Both the position numbers and the translations under genes were made by a program. The notes beneath the pieces are model-generated. The model was not told the DNA's origin, did not search any database, and worked only from the letters and a program-made list of their open reading frames with translations. DNA of 64,000 nucleotides from Tigriopus japonicus. Lineage: Eukaryota > Arthropoda > Copepoda > Harpacticoida > Harpacticidae. Below, piece by piece: positions 46,501 through 57,759 of the stretch. Position 1 is the stretch's first letter, and each line of letters begins with the position of its first letter. The stretch covers positions 199,123 to 263,122 of the forward strand of contig JAAGOF010000064.1 of assembly GCA_010645155.1 (NCBI GenBank). The letters run 5' to 3'.

Positions 46501-47781
46501 TTCCAACCATCCGCGTGGATCCAATTACAAGGGCGTCTCTACTTTCTGTTTTTGCACATATTTTACTGGTTGTTTTTCACTTTCCTTGCTAAATCGTTGC
46601 ATCAATGAATACATAAACAACCATTTTGATCCAAATGCTACCCCGATTTGATTTAACAAAAAAGATGTAATACATTCCTCTCTTAGATTTCGTGAATCTT
46701 ATCGAGATTGGGATCGCAAATATATCATGCCAATTATGCACAACGAGAAACAACTCAAGGATCCCAAGATCTTTGAGACTTTCTCGCGTCTGGCTCGACT
46801 CGAGGCTCTCGAAGGCAAAGGATTTGGTTATGGGCATCATCGACACGCCTACCCGAAAGATGAGTCATCAGATGAGTAAGTGAGATTTCTTTATCCACTT
46901 CTCTGAATTCCTTGAGCATTTTCGTTTTCGATTGGTTTCAGATCTGGTGGCGAAGATGATCAAAATGTTCAGTTCACCATGGAACCTGAATTGAACCCAT
47001 CCGAGATGCTCCAAAAACTGGATGATGAAATGATGATCCCCGGTGAAAGAGTGAGTACTATGGAACACGTCGAAAGTTAATGATTGATATGCCACATTCA
47101 TTTTTTAATTGCCGTTCCAGCCTCGTCGAGACTCGTTTGTTCACACTTTTGATAATCAGCTCACCCTGGATAAAAACTCAAAATGGATCGCTTCAGAGGC
47201 TCGACGTCGTTTGAGTGAAGCCAGTTCCATGAGTTTGGGCAAGAGGGCTTCAATGGGCCAATTAAGGCAACGCAATTCCCGAGGATCTTTGTCTGAGACT
47301 GGCAGCAAGTCAAAATCCGGCGATCACAAGAACGTAGTAAGAACAACGTCAGATATGTTGCGGAAACTGGATGACGAGATGATGAGTCCGGGTGACAGGG
47401 TGAGCTCAAAGAAAATCAAAGTAGGTGGGACATGTTACAATAGGAATTAAGATATACATCCTGTCCCTTAGCCTCGAAGTGGTTCATTTGCGAGCACGTT
47501 TGATCCTCAATTTAATATGGACAAGAACTCGAAAAACATTGTCGGGGAGGCCAAGCGACGCCTCAGTGGGGCCAGTATCAAGGCCTTGGGCAAAAGGGGG
47601 TCCTTGGTCTCGGGTACTTTTGATTTCCGGGAGCCTATCTTAGAGCACGACGACAATACTTTAGGTATGACAGGTGTGATTTGTTTTGCATTGCTCATTT
47701 AAAGATTTCTCTCCAATTTTTCCTGCAGATTCAGTTGATGGGAGTCACGTCAATCGAGCTTTTAAGGAGGAGGAAGAATGA
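43268..47781 (+). CDS. Na+/H+ exchanger B (SLC9/NHE family), 12 exons
   Basis: Exons 43268-43589, 43855-44118, 44197-44396, 44504-44760, 44929-45146, 45500-45633, 45698-45915, 46687-46875, 46942-47050, 47121-47399, 47472-47664 and 47729-47781 join in frame to 811 codons; starting at Met 9 (43292) would give 803. A signal-like segment [18 protein letters not shown] precedes an extracellular stretch, then the transport core. The core has [10 protein letters not shown] (157-166, Glu where gene A has Asp), GESLLNDAV (Asn-Asp 257-258) and [10 protein letters not shown]. The tail (about 560-811) is Ser/Arg-rich and contains a duplicated exon block. It lies 0.9 kb downstream of gene A in the same orientation, with identical lengths for exons 2-7. 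Its introns are compact, mostly under 800 bp. Confidence 0.93.
43855..44118 (+). CDS. gene B exon 2
   Basis: 264 nt, encodes [20 protein letters not shown] through [10 protein letters not shown]. The donor GTACTT is weak. Confidence 0.92.
44197..44396 (+). CDS. gene B exon 3
   Basis: 200 nt, encodes [20 protein letters not shown] through [11 protein letters not shown]. Acceptor CTCTAAG is pyrimidine-poor. Confidence 0.92.
44504..44760 (+). CDS. gene B exon 4
   Basis: 257 nt, [18 protein letters not shown] through [11 protein letters not shown]; donor GTAAGT. Confidence 0.92.
44929..45146 (+). CDS. gene B exon 5
   Basis: 218 nt, [18 protein letters not shown] through TIFRIIG; donor GTAAGT. 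Confidence 0.92.
45500..45633 (+). CDS. gene B exon 6
   Basis: 134 nt, [20 protein letters not shown], then the GGLRGAVAF helix; donor GTAAGC. Confidence 0.92.
45698..45915 (+). CDS. gene B exon 7
   Basis: 218 nt, last core helix ([18 protein letters not shown]) and [16 protein letters not shown]; donor GTGAGC. Confidence 0.92.
46687..46875 (+). CDS. gene B exon 8
   Basis: Encodes [15 protein letters not shown] and [18 protein letters not shown], matching gene A exon 8 at its start and then diverging into a His/acid-rich end ([15 protein letters not shown]). Confidence 0.88.
46942..47050 (+). CDS. gene B exon 9
   Basis: Encodes an acidic start and [15 protein letters not shown] at its end. 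The last 14 residues recur at the end of exon 10 as [14 protein letters not shown]. Confidence 0.88.
47121..47399 (+). CDS. gene B exon 10
   Basis: Begins [14 protein letters not shown] and contains [14 protein letters not shown] and LGKRASM. Its first 45 residues are matched by exon 11. Several RR.S or KR.S motifs suggest basophilic kinase targets. Confidence 0.88.
47472..47664 (+). CDS. gene B exon 11
   Basis: Begins [14 protein letters not shown] with [14 protein letters not shown] and LGKRGSL. It is a paralogue of the first 45 residues of exon 10 (27 identical). Donor GTATGA. Confidence 0.87.
47729..47781 (+). CDS. gene B exon 12 (terminal)
   Basis: Acceptor TTTTTCCTGCAG, encodes [17 protein letters not shown] and TGA at 47779-47781. 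Confidence 0.87.
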
Positions 47782-47884
47782 TTTATCATCGCAAGAATAG
47801 AGATTTTTTTTTTGTGCAACATCCTTGAGACTTAGTATACATTCACCTGATATTGATGACACTAACACTTAAGCTACTTATTTC

Positions 47885-47890
47885 AATAAA
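47885..47890 (+). promoter_or_regulatory. polyadenylation signal of gene B
   Basis: AATAAA 104 bp after the gene B stop. Confidence 0.7.
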
Positions 47891-50800
47891 GTAAATATGA
47901 ATTGTGGACTTATTATCTTATCTAAGATGGGTACTAACTTAGCATACGAAGAGAATTCGAGCTATCTGCTCCCCACCTTGATATGACAATGTTTCAGTTA
48001 TACATTAAAAATTTGCCATCAACTCTTAAAGTTTCTGTCAACCACCAACCGTTTTTTAGAATACTCTTCCGATTTTCAAATTGAAGTCTGAACATAGTAA
48101 AGAATATCATGGTGATATTTACAAATACGGTATGCTTCACTTTGCTAGATTAATATATCAAGAATCATTGTACCTTAAATCAAATCCCTGACTAAATATA
48201 CTTCATGATGCCCTCAATACCTTATCTTTTTTCAGGGCAACATATTTCATTTCGTGTCTCCAATTTAGGTAAATGTAGCGGCAAGTGTCGTCAAATCAAA
48301 CAACTAAACGAAAAATAAAAGTGAACCATTTCTTAACGGTTGTATCTAAAACTTGATTATGAGCTTTTTCGATTGTTCTGTTTTATTCTTTTTTAAGTTC
48401 AAGTCACTCAAAAGAAGTTTTTGAGTTTCTTGGGAAATGGGTTCCAAATATATGCTTATTTTGATACGTTCAGTCATTTTTATGTATCTCATTTTCTAAA
48501 CCAGACATCGAAGAAACCTTATTTCTCGTAGGGGTGAACAAAAAAGACTGCCGCGTAATAGTTTAATTTGTTGAATAGTTTGAGTAAACGCAAAACAAGT
48601 GAACTTAAAGAGCTTAAGCCACAGCCCCTACTGTTTCGCAAAAAACATCGTCCATTTTATGTTGATTTGAAAAATCAATTTTGAAAGCCTTTGCTTTAAC
48701 TAAATATTGTGTTTTTACCTTTTCATTATGATTTTTTAAACAGTTGTCTTTGAGATGAAGAAAATTAGTTGAAGCATAATTTGATTGCAATTTGAAAGGG
48801 ATTACAAGAAATTATTTTTGAAGCCAATGTAATTGTTTTGTATTATTTAGCTACATTTTGAAATTAATTGACCCATGTCTGCTTGACCATGCATAACCAT
48901 AGGCAATTATATTCTCAGAGCAAAAACTGTGTTACTTTTGAGTTCAACTTAAGCGGCTTCTGTTCTGAGACTTTACTCGAGCATGATTATTTCATTTGGT
49001 TTACTCCCATCATGATGCCCTTAACAACTCATCTAGAACAGTATAGCTTGGTAAATTCCGTTCCCTCACACGACCTAACCGACCAAAGTACTTGACTGTT
49101 ACAAGAACCGTCACACATGGTTCTTTCTCCCATTCAATTAAAAAAATGCTGACACTCAGAATCGTCCCCGGTAACAAACGAAATCAAGTATGCAGATAAT
49201 GAATTTTCCGGTATTTTTCTGTTCAACCGTCATTTGTCATGGCTCGAGCCAGGAATTTTAGCCGAATGAGAACGGACACTTAAACGAAAAATAGATGAAT
49301 AAAAGTGGCAACGAAGCAGTCGAAAAAAGACAAAACAGAACATGGAATTGCGCGAATAATCTAACGAATAAAAGTAATAGACTGGACAAGAATTGAACAT
49401 ATTAAACAAATTTGCACCTGTCAAAACAACTTCATGAATTTGGGGATAATTTTTTCAATGTTTAATATTATTGTTTAGTCGCTTTCCGACAAAATAATTT
49501 GTACTGTAAAGGTACTCAAATGTGCCAAAGGTGATTGTGACAATGACTGGTTATTCTAGTTTTTATCTATTTTTTGTCATGGCCGTTTCAAACTACTTCA
49601 AATATAATGGAAGTGAAGAGCAGTGGAATGGAATTTAAGATTTAAAGATGTAACATTTTATTGAAACTGATTTTGGAGTTTTCAACATTTCAATTTGACT
49701 TTGAATCTTGGTACTAAAAGAGGCACCAAGGTTCCATAGCTTGTAAAAACTTTAATCAGACCAAAAAATCTTCAGCTTTGGTCCCTCCTCATTATTCATC
49801 TGGATGGCATATCACTTTAATCTTCAACATTCAAACCTGACCCAGCTGATGAGTGTAGAATTAGAAAAAAAACCTGTTGTTTGTGCTGCGTTGAGTGAAT
49901 TCTACTCAAAATGCTCCAAGTTTTTTGAGTGGATCCGGATTATTTTTCACTTCTAAAAAGGAACTGTAATTGAAAGCTTTTACGACTTTGCTGCCATCAC
50001 TTGCCTTTTTGTTTTCAAATATTTGGAATCCAACTTTTTCATGCAATATCTCGGATTTTACGTGAGCCTTTTGAAGGCTTTTTTTGGCTCTTGAACTTTC
50101 AGAAGGAGCGACGTAAGGGGCTTAAGGAAGGATTTAGATGCATCACAAAGTTGATCTAAAAATTCGATCTAAAATTATTGGTTTGGTCAAATTTCCACTT
50201 CAGGTTTGAGGTTACTCCTCCAGGTTCTCTTAGGATCACCTAAACCGAAAACAAAAGATCTTCAAAGGGCTCAATTTTCCGGAATGCCAAAATTTCTTAT
50301 TTGCTTTGCGCCTTTCTTTATCCATGGTCCTCTCTGGACTTTGCTAAGCTATCCTTTCCTCAGGCCTAGAAAGAAAATCGAATTTAAAATTCAGTTTTGT
50401 TTGAATGTCTTCGTTTTAGAATTTGGATTTAGGACTCTAACATCGATCAATTTTTAATGTATTTAAATTTCTTGTTATATGATATAGTATAATTATATTC
50501 TGGATCGGTAGATGGCGGTAGTAAAACCTTTATTTCAAAGTTGGTGACGTTTACTTGCAAACTTTCATTGGTAAGATTGATAAATTAGCCAATTCGTGTC
50601 CTCCACTAATGATTTAATTTTCAATAGTCTACTCCCTAAAAGATACGAGGAAAAGACCAAATATCTCGTGCATTCATTCAGAGATCTTCCCTGAACGTTA
50701 TTAGGGACACGAGTCATCAACTTCGTATTTTATGTCGTATTTGACTCTTTAGGAGATGGATTGAATTTCTTTGGGGTGAGAACTTCGGTTTCCTTTGAAG

Positions 50801-53695
50801 GTTCTGTGTCAAACACCACAAGTGATTCTGACTTTGTGGAATCTTTGGTTATAATTTGGTTGGTCTCGGAATTTGGAGAAATTTTTGTTGTTCCCAATCA
50901 TCGAGATAAGGACTAATAGATCCGATCGTGACCAGGCAAAAAGACATTCCTGACCACATGACCACATAACTTTGAAGTGCCGTCTTTCTTTTGATGAAAC
51001 TAACGGTTGGACTAGAGATCAAAATTTGATAACAGCTCTTATGAGCCCAACCACATTTTTACACCCTAGATTATTCAGCCATCAGCAATCAAAACGGCAT
51101 CAACACCTCCTAAAGAAACTTAAAAGTCCTTTAATTTGAAACTCTTTATTTGACTATCAGAACCCAAAATTGCGGTCTCAGGTGAACACCTAAACAACTT
51201 TGAATAGATCCGACCTCAGGATTTGGTGTCCTTTGACATTGACGACCACAAAAATGGTGGTCCCTTATGCGGTCGGGAAAAGATCAGAATAGGGTGTATT
51301 TCTTTGGATTTCTTTTCTGCACCTAGACTCATACTTCAGCTCAGAAGATATAAAAGTTTAACCAAAGACACAGACGAAAAAAGTCGTCGCCATCTCAAAG
51401 GGAAAGTTGGTAAGCCAGGGTTGATTGAGTTATTACTTTCAAATGCATTAATCAAGTTTCGAGTCGACCACTTTGCAAATGAACGCTACAACTGATTTGA
51501 GCTGGTTTTAGTGGAAGCAAAAACCGTAAAAGCCAGATGACATGTGACACCTCCCGACTGAGTCTGGGAGGTTTGACGGATTGCCAGAGCTCTAAACCGG
51601 TTTAGCAGTTTCGCAATTTCATCAATTTGCCATTCACGATGTTATCTTCTAGAGGCCGGTCAAATCACAAAAAGCATGAAAAAAAACTCATCCGGTAAAC
51701 CTCGCCCTCTTATAAAAAATGGAACCTCATCGAACGTGTCTCGTTAAATTCTTATCATAATTCTTTGCAACCCCCTAAAAATGAAGACGAATCGTTAACA
51801 CAACAAACTGAAGACACATATATATGTTGTCAATGATACATGACGAATGACATTTGCTTGATCAGATCCGGGAAAAGATTTGCTCCCCTCTGCCCGTATA
51901 ATTTGCTGCCCCAAAAGTGCACGCATCCACAACCATGGCATTTCCCTCGGGGCCATGGATTTAATTGGGTGCCACTTGAGCCATAAGAGCGAATATACCG
52001 ACATCCGTCATTTCGATAGTTATTCCGCATGTCACTTCGGTCTCGGATTTCGTCTTGAACCATCAATGGGCGGTTGAGCGAGCAGTACACCTTCAACGCG
52101 GATAAGCTCGAAGATGCAGAAGTGTGGTACTCGTACAAGTAGAAGCAGCCATGAAGCAACCAGTCTCGGTGGTTGTGAGCTTTTGAAGCTGTTTTGGATG
52201 ACAGTTCTTTCAAAGTTCAAATACCTTTCTGGACAAACCAGATCTAGAGATCACCCATAATTTCCAAGTCTCGTTAGTCGTTTCTAAAGAGGCTTTGGGG
52301 CACCTTCGAACTTATCATTAATTCTGTCGGTGTCGACCCGTTATTATCAGTATCCCACTCATGTTGAGCTAATGTTGAAGACCAACATGTGGATATGAAG
52401 GTATCTGCCTAGATTTACAGTGTAGAAGTGACGAAAAATATGAAGAAGTGAGTCCATTCCACATTATCGATCCACCACAGCCTCCTACTACTATCATGGA
52501 GAAGCCTATACAGAGATGGATCCATCTAAAGGTTCCATCTCGAGGGTTATTTGAAGAGAAATTGTGAAAGGACCGTAAAGTGGTGAAAAATTGGGTCTGA
52601 TCCGAGATATTGTGGAAATGCCGGGTTCCATAAAAGTATGTAAGACATCCGCCCGACAGGAATTCTAAGGCCCAATCTGTGAGATGTCACACTAAAAATG
52701 AACACCTTTAGTGACTCAACGCTGTTTTGCCTTTTGATTTGAATGGGAACCTATTCAAAGACATCCACTTTTTGGGCATGTACCTACAAATGAAGCACAA
52801 AACATCAAAGTAACATAAATTCATTTGCAATGTGATATATCTTAATGGCAATTTAATCTACACAAGGAGTATTTTGACGCCTATGGCTAAATTTGGATCA
52901 AAAACAGTTTCACATATCAAGCCTTCAAAATATTGTACTCCATTTTTGTATTTCTATTGGAGTTTACCAATCTTCGTTGCTGGCATTGGTCTCACATGGC
53001 CGGACTCTTCCTGTTTGAGAGAAAGCAGCATTGCGGGTAAAAATGTGGCCGTCATTACTTCATATTTGAATTTACAATTTCAAATATTGTGACAAATTGA
53101 TCCGTGATTTCTTGTTCAATTGGCAAAATTTGCGCGTAAGAAATGTTGACCTTTTTGTCGGCTCAAACCTTTTTGTTTGAGCCTCAAATCATTGTAAGGC
53201 CAGAATTGGCTCCGAGATACCAACTAGATTTAGAGAAAGAAAGTCTTTTGTCTAGGCCAACATTTCAGATCAACTCTGAAAGTTTTGCACATCACTCGTT
53301 GATCATTTATCATCCGAGTTCCATACTGAAAGTTCTTATTACCCCCTACGAACTATGTAACATTTCCTATGGCAAAAGCCTTTCGTTTCTACAGGGTTAG
53401 CCACCTAAAACTGGCTAGGAAATTTGTGAGTTTCGGACAACTAGGGCTCAGAATCACAAAATCTAAACATCATTGTGACTACTTATAATATATTCAATGA
53501 GACGATGATTTTTTTCGTAATAAACATTAGTATTATCATTATACTATCAATCTAAAACTTTTGTTTTTAAACAATTTCTCTATGGCCGCTATTTTTGACA
53601 GAGCCTTGAATTCAATTAGCAATTGAAGAAGGGATTCGCTGTCAACATATTCTTTATAATGTTCCTGTCATTTCGTAATCACAGGATTCCATAAT
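47891..53695. other. 5.8-kb gene-poor intergenic region
   Basis: No supported gene. A sequence of about 65 bp near 48818-48885 (GCCAATGTAATTGT ... TTGACCCATGTCTG) recurs near 56875-56940, so it is a dispersed repeat. Overlapping minus-strand ORFs at 51795-52220, including WPRGKCHGCGCVHFWGSK, are suggestive of a decayed coding exon, but I cannot assign a family. Confidence 0.45.
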
Positions 53696-53870
53696 GGCCG
53701 CGCGTGCTAACGTGTTTGGTAAAGGGCCTCTCAAGGAGGCGTTGGTTCGAAGCTTGCCGGGGATCGCATTGCCCCTGTCGGGAGAAATCCTTTTTCTTTA
53801 CACGGAATCTCATTCCTTGTAGCAGTAATAAAAGATCCACAACCCACCAAAAAAAATTGCAGGAAGGCCA
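53696..53870 (+). mobile_element. tRNA-derived SINE with LINE-like tail
   Basis: The head (53696-53770, GGCCGCGCGTGCTAACGTG with a B-box-like GGTTCGAAGC) resembles a class II tRNA gene. It is followed by a tail CTTTACACGGAATCTCATTC, CTTGTAGCAG and AATAAAAGATCC..CCAAAAAAA. The tail matches the LINE end near 4100-4130 and the orphan tail near 15.58 kb, the arrangement by which SINEs borrow a LINE retrotransposition machinery. Confidence 0.6.
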
Positions 53871-54289
53871 CTATTCTATTATCAGTACCTTCCATATTTA
53901 TTCCTTAAGTGGGTTCAATTAAAGGTTTAATTGAAAGGTTCAGGGGGATGACCTTGACCTTACACTTAAAATTAGACAAAAACACATCTGACATCAATGA
54001 TCATTTTGTTAGTAATTTGTGTAACATTTAACCCAATATTATCGTTATTGAGTTTTTGAACCTTCCGAAATCAAGCTTGTGCCTGTCATTGCTCTCTAAC
54101 ACCTCCCAAACGATAGAGATTTGAAAAGGGCAATATTGCGATCAAGTTTCTTTTTCTCTTCTCAAAGCCCAATCCCATTGTCATATGGGGAAAAATATAT
54201 ATTGATCTATCAAACCCATTGTGGGACTACTGTTGGAGGTAACAAGAACAAGAATATGACTGCTGTTTATGCAATTTGGTGACCCCATG

Positions 54290-55250
54290 CAGGAACCCCT
54301 GAAAGGGGTGGACACGAACTCCGATTTTTGAAAAAATGGTATGAGGCCGAGGCTATATTTTGAAACAATGTCATTCATTCCTTATTAACGAGTAAAACTG
54401 TTGAACATGCATCTTGAAAGAATTCAGTCAAACTTTTTGTGTTAATATTTATTGACTAATTGTTCTTCACCTTGGTTATAGAGGTCCCAGCACTCCTTTT
54501 ACTCGTCTCATGAACGTTTGACATTCAGCTCTCCAAAGGATTTTAGTCCTCTTAACAATCAGGAAAATACATAGATGGAATCTTGCTTCACCCATTAGTC
54601 CAACTTCTGTGAAACAATGCTAAATAGAAGTATCTGTGGTGATATCTGGAGGGTTACTCCTCTTCCATCCTCTTCAGCACCTCCACGACGCAGGAGCCAT
54701 TTCTATAGGAAAATGAAGGAATGAGATTAGTCTCATTTTGAAACAAGATGGAGTCCAAGTCGGAGATGTTGTTGGTTGTAACTATTGATGGGCACTTTTG
54801 ACGGTTCTGGATCAGATCAGCCATCTGATCCGGATTGGAATTGGAACAAAGGCAATCACGACGTCCTTGAGACAAAATAAGTGAAAAACATGAGGATTAA
54901 ATCCTGGATTGTGGATTTGATTGAAAATGTTTCAAGTCTTGGGGCTCAAGAAGGTCAGGACCACGCAGGCCTGGGGCTAAGGGTCCTTCAGGACCAGAGG
55001 ATCATGTCTTTTCATTGCAGGGATAGGCTCTACGTGCTTGATAGGGTTTGATTGATCTTCTTAGTTCTTAGATCCCTTTGTCCAGGAATTAACAATCAAA
55101 TTGAGTCAAAAAATCCACACAATTCAATCTTGGTGGGAGCATTTCATTCTCAAGACTTTGAGAGGGTCCATGTAATCCGGGTTAGACTGTCAGATCACCA
55201 ATTTGGGCTGACTGAGTCGAAAGGCAAATCAAAATATTGAGCCCATCCAT
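54290..55250 (-). repeat. dispersed repeat, right inverted partner
   Basis: This copy is essentially uninterrupted and, read on the minus strand, matches 2701-3113 and then 4150-4750. It shows the pre-insertion arrangement of the left copy. A minus-strand ORF at 54654-54875 has no recognisable domain. The copies differ at many positions, so they are old. Confidence 0.75.
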
Positions 55251-55320
55251 TGCTAGTAGGCACACCTGATATGTTTTGAGTTCATCTTAATTTGTTCTTC
55301 ATTTGATGGAATTCTTGACA

Positions 55321-55503
55321 CTGAGGACTTCTTTCTTTGTTTTATGTGGACCTTAATGCGAACGCAGATTCCTCTTGGAAAGGAACCAAATTTACCCCAG
55401 AAACTCTCGTCTGGATCAAAACGGGGATTTTTATCGCGCTCATCCATTAGACAACTTGAACAACCTAAGAATATCTTACCTGTCCTTGAATTATCCTGAA
55501 CTA
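55321..55503 (-). repeat. inverted ORF-containing repeat, arm 1
   Basis: Minus-strand coding similarity DNSRTGKIFLGCSSCLMDER, then PRFDPDESF, is paired with arm 2 at 55728-55897. Function is unrecognised; the Cys and aromatic pattern is loosely reminiscent of zinc-finger transposon proteins, but no family match is claimed. Confidence 0.55.
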
Positions 55504-55727
55504 AAAGACACAACCATATAATAAAAGAAATTCGAGGATGGAACATCATTTATAGAACAATGCCAAGGTGACAAAACCTAAAACAAACTTGATTTCATAC
55601 AAAGTTTGGCATGTTAAGTTAAGTTAAGTTCAGGATAATACATGGATGGGTTCAATATTAAGTTCAAAGATATTAATAAGACGTTCAAATCGGATAATAG
55701 ATAAGCTCGGAAAACCCCGCTATTTTG

Positions 55728-55897
55728 TTGTTGATAATTCAAGGAATGGTAAGATATTCTTAAGTTGTTCAAGTTTTGTAATGGATGAGCGTAGAGAAAC
55801 TCCCCGTTTTGGTCCGTGGGAAAGTTTGTTGTTAATCCTTTTGCGCAAAAGAGGAATTTGGGCTAAGATTCCGGTCCATATTCGTTCTTTTTGCTTT
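55728..55897 (+). repeat. inverted ORF-containing repeat, arm 2
   Basis: Plus-strand reading DNSRNGKIFLSCSSFVMDER, then PRFGPWESL, mirrors arm 1 about 225 bp away. Both arms keep the frame in the best conserved 30 residues, which suggests a formerly coding sequence. Confidence 0.55.
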
Positions 55898-57660
55898 AGT
55901 TAGGTCTATCACTTCCGAAGGTTGTAGCAGGTAACCTAGTCATCATCAGATTTAATTTGATCACTTTGATCGTCATCTTGTAGAAAAGACACCTTGTGGG
56001 GGGGTTCATTCGCACTCCATGATGTGGTCATTCATTCATTCACTATTTCATTCACTCGTTATTGGCTGAACTTAATGTCTTCGAAACACCCACATCAGAC
56101 TGATTTCGGGGCGTGGGGTTGACCTTTACCAAGGCCAGGACTTGGCTGGACCCGCTTGAAACACAGAAAACCCCGATTGGCGTCCGATCTTTTGGACTCT
56201 TGGTCGATTTCCGTTTGATTTTCCACTCCCATGGCCGTTTGTACTTCTTGTTTACTTACGAACTCTCGGCCTCATCCGTGTGAGGTTGCGAGCTAGGAAA
56301 TTCCGCGAGTTCGTATCCAGTATTTATACTATTATATAGGTTATCCCTGCCCCATGATAAGAACTTCATGAGGAACATGTTGACGGCGAATCCCCTATCT
56401 TTCTGCACATTGAATACAAGACCCCGTCAAAAATAAGGGCCACTAAAAGATTTTTTTCAAAATCAAGTTTTGCATAATAGTACAATGAGAACTATTTCTA
56501 AACATATTTTTTGATGCAGAGCCCCAACTGTCCGAAATTACAATTTTTGTTGTCCACATTTAAGTGGCCAACCTTGTAGAAAAGCTGTGCTTGGGTGGCT
56601 GGCTGGATGGATGGCTCAAGAGTACGAAGCGAAAGTGGTCATTTGTCACGTAATCACATTTGAGTCTGGATTCAGAGTTACAAAGATCAAACTTGAAATC
56701 TTGTTCTGAATCTACCTGGAAACCGTTAGATAGGGATTGTTATGGGTATTTTTTTTATTGTTGGTGCTAGGTTCGGAGGGTCTCACTATAGGAAACTGCG
56801 CTAACCACGACGCCACGTCTCCTCCCTTAATTGCAATTGAAAAAAGTAATTGTAATTGTCCTTAATTAGTTCTGAGGCCAATGTAATTGTAATTGTAATT
56901 AATTGCATTTTAGAAGAAATTGACACATGTCTGGTGAATCCACACTTCGGGAAAATTTACGCTTGATTCATATTTTACAATAACAGATCGTATTGAGTAC
57001 TGTGCGAGATTTAAGTGAATAGAAGTAGGAAGTTGCAGGAAATTCGACCAAAAATTGGGAAGGATTTTTTGTAACTTAGGAATTGACTGTCAATTAAAGA
57101 CAAACAAGAATGTCATCCATAATTTGAGCGACAAATTTGAGTTCTGAGGTCTTCAAGGCCCTTTAATTTGGGTTTGAATTGGTTGATAAATTAAGCTCTG
57201 ATGTCGAATGTCTTCATTACAAATAAAATGTAAAAGAACACAAACAAACAAGGCAATTATTCATCCCGCAAATGTCAGTGCGGTTTCTTCCCGATTTTTT
57301 TGCCAGTGTACAAGAGGCTTATGATAAATCGATTAATTTTTGGTTTCTAAAGATTTCTTTGAAAGAAACATATTCCCCTTGCACTTTTCTAAGGGTCTTA
57401 ATTGCTCCCTTGTGTGTCCTCCTATTTGTTAGTACCATGAACTACTGCTCATCCAGAACTGAACTTGAGAAGTCGGAAAAGAGTTCTAGGCATTCATGTA
57501 TTTAAAAAGATGTTTAGACGTAATATTAATTAAGATAACAGAAAACATAACTCTTCGTCTCTCTTCTTTAGCAGCTTTTTTGGATTTGCATTTGTGCAGC
57601 CAACTCTGATTCCATTGTCGGTTACTGCCATTAATCAAAGCCCATTTTACCATATTTTAG
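55898..57660. other. gene-poor interval upstream of the Cys-rich gene
   Basis: Contains a degraded SINE head (see 56770) and (TAATTG)n-like sequence near 56840-56910. The initiating exon of the gene starting at 57661 may lie here but could not be identified. Confidence 0.4.
56770..56826 (-). mobile_element. SINE head fragment, tRNA-like
   Basis: On the minus strand GGAGGAGACGTGGCGTCGTG runs into an A-box-like GTGGTTAGCGCAG, and a weak B box CCGAACCTAGC follows. The same GGAGGAGACG.G..GTCGTGGTTA start recurs at 62459 on the plus strand. Confidence 0.5.
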
Positions 57661-57759
57661 GTTTACTGGAGCACTTTCCTTCTCGTTCCTCTTGTTTTCC
57701 TCACCGTGGATTCTCGCTCAGCGAAGGGACCCATGAACATATTCAAATTAAGCGACAAT
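57661..57759 (+). CDS. Cys-rich gene, first visible exon
   Basis: Acceptor CATATTTTAG, donor AAT|GTAAGT, phase 0 at both ends. The reading frame was chosen because it is open and gives a signal peptide; one alternative frame hits a stop and the other lacks a hydrophobic core. Confidence 0.65.

Noticed and set aside
51795..52220. Overlapping minus-strand ORFs with a Cys/Gly-rich segment
   Set aside because: Suggestive of a decayed exon, but no splice-consistent model or family match could be made.
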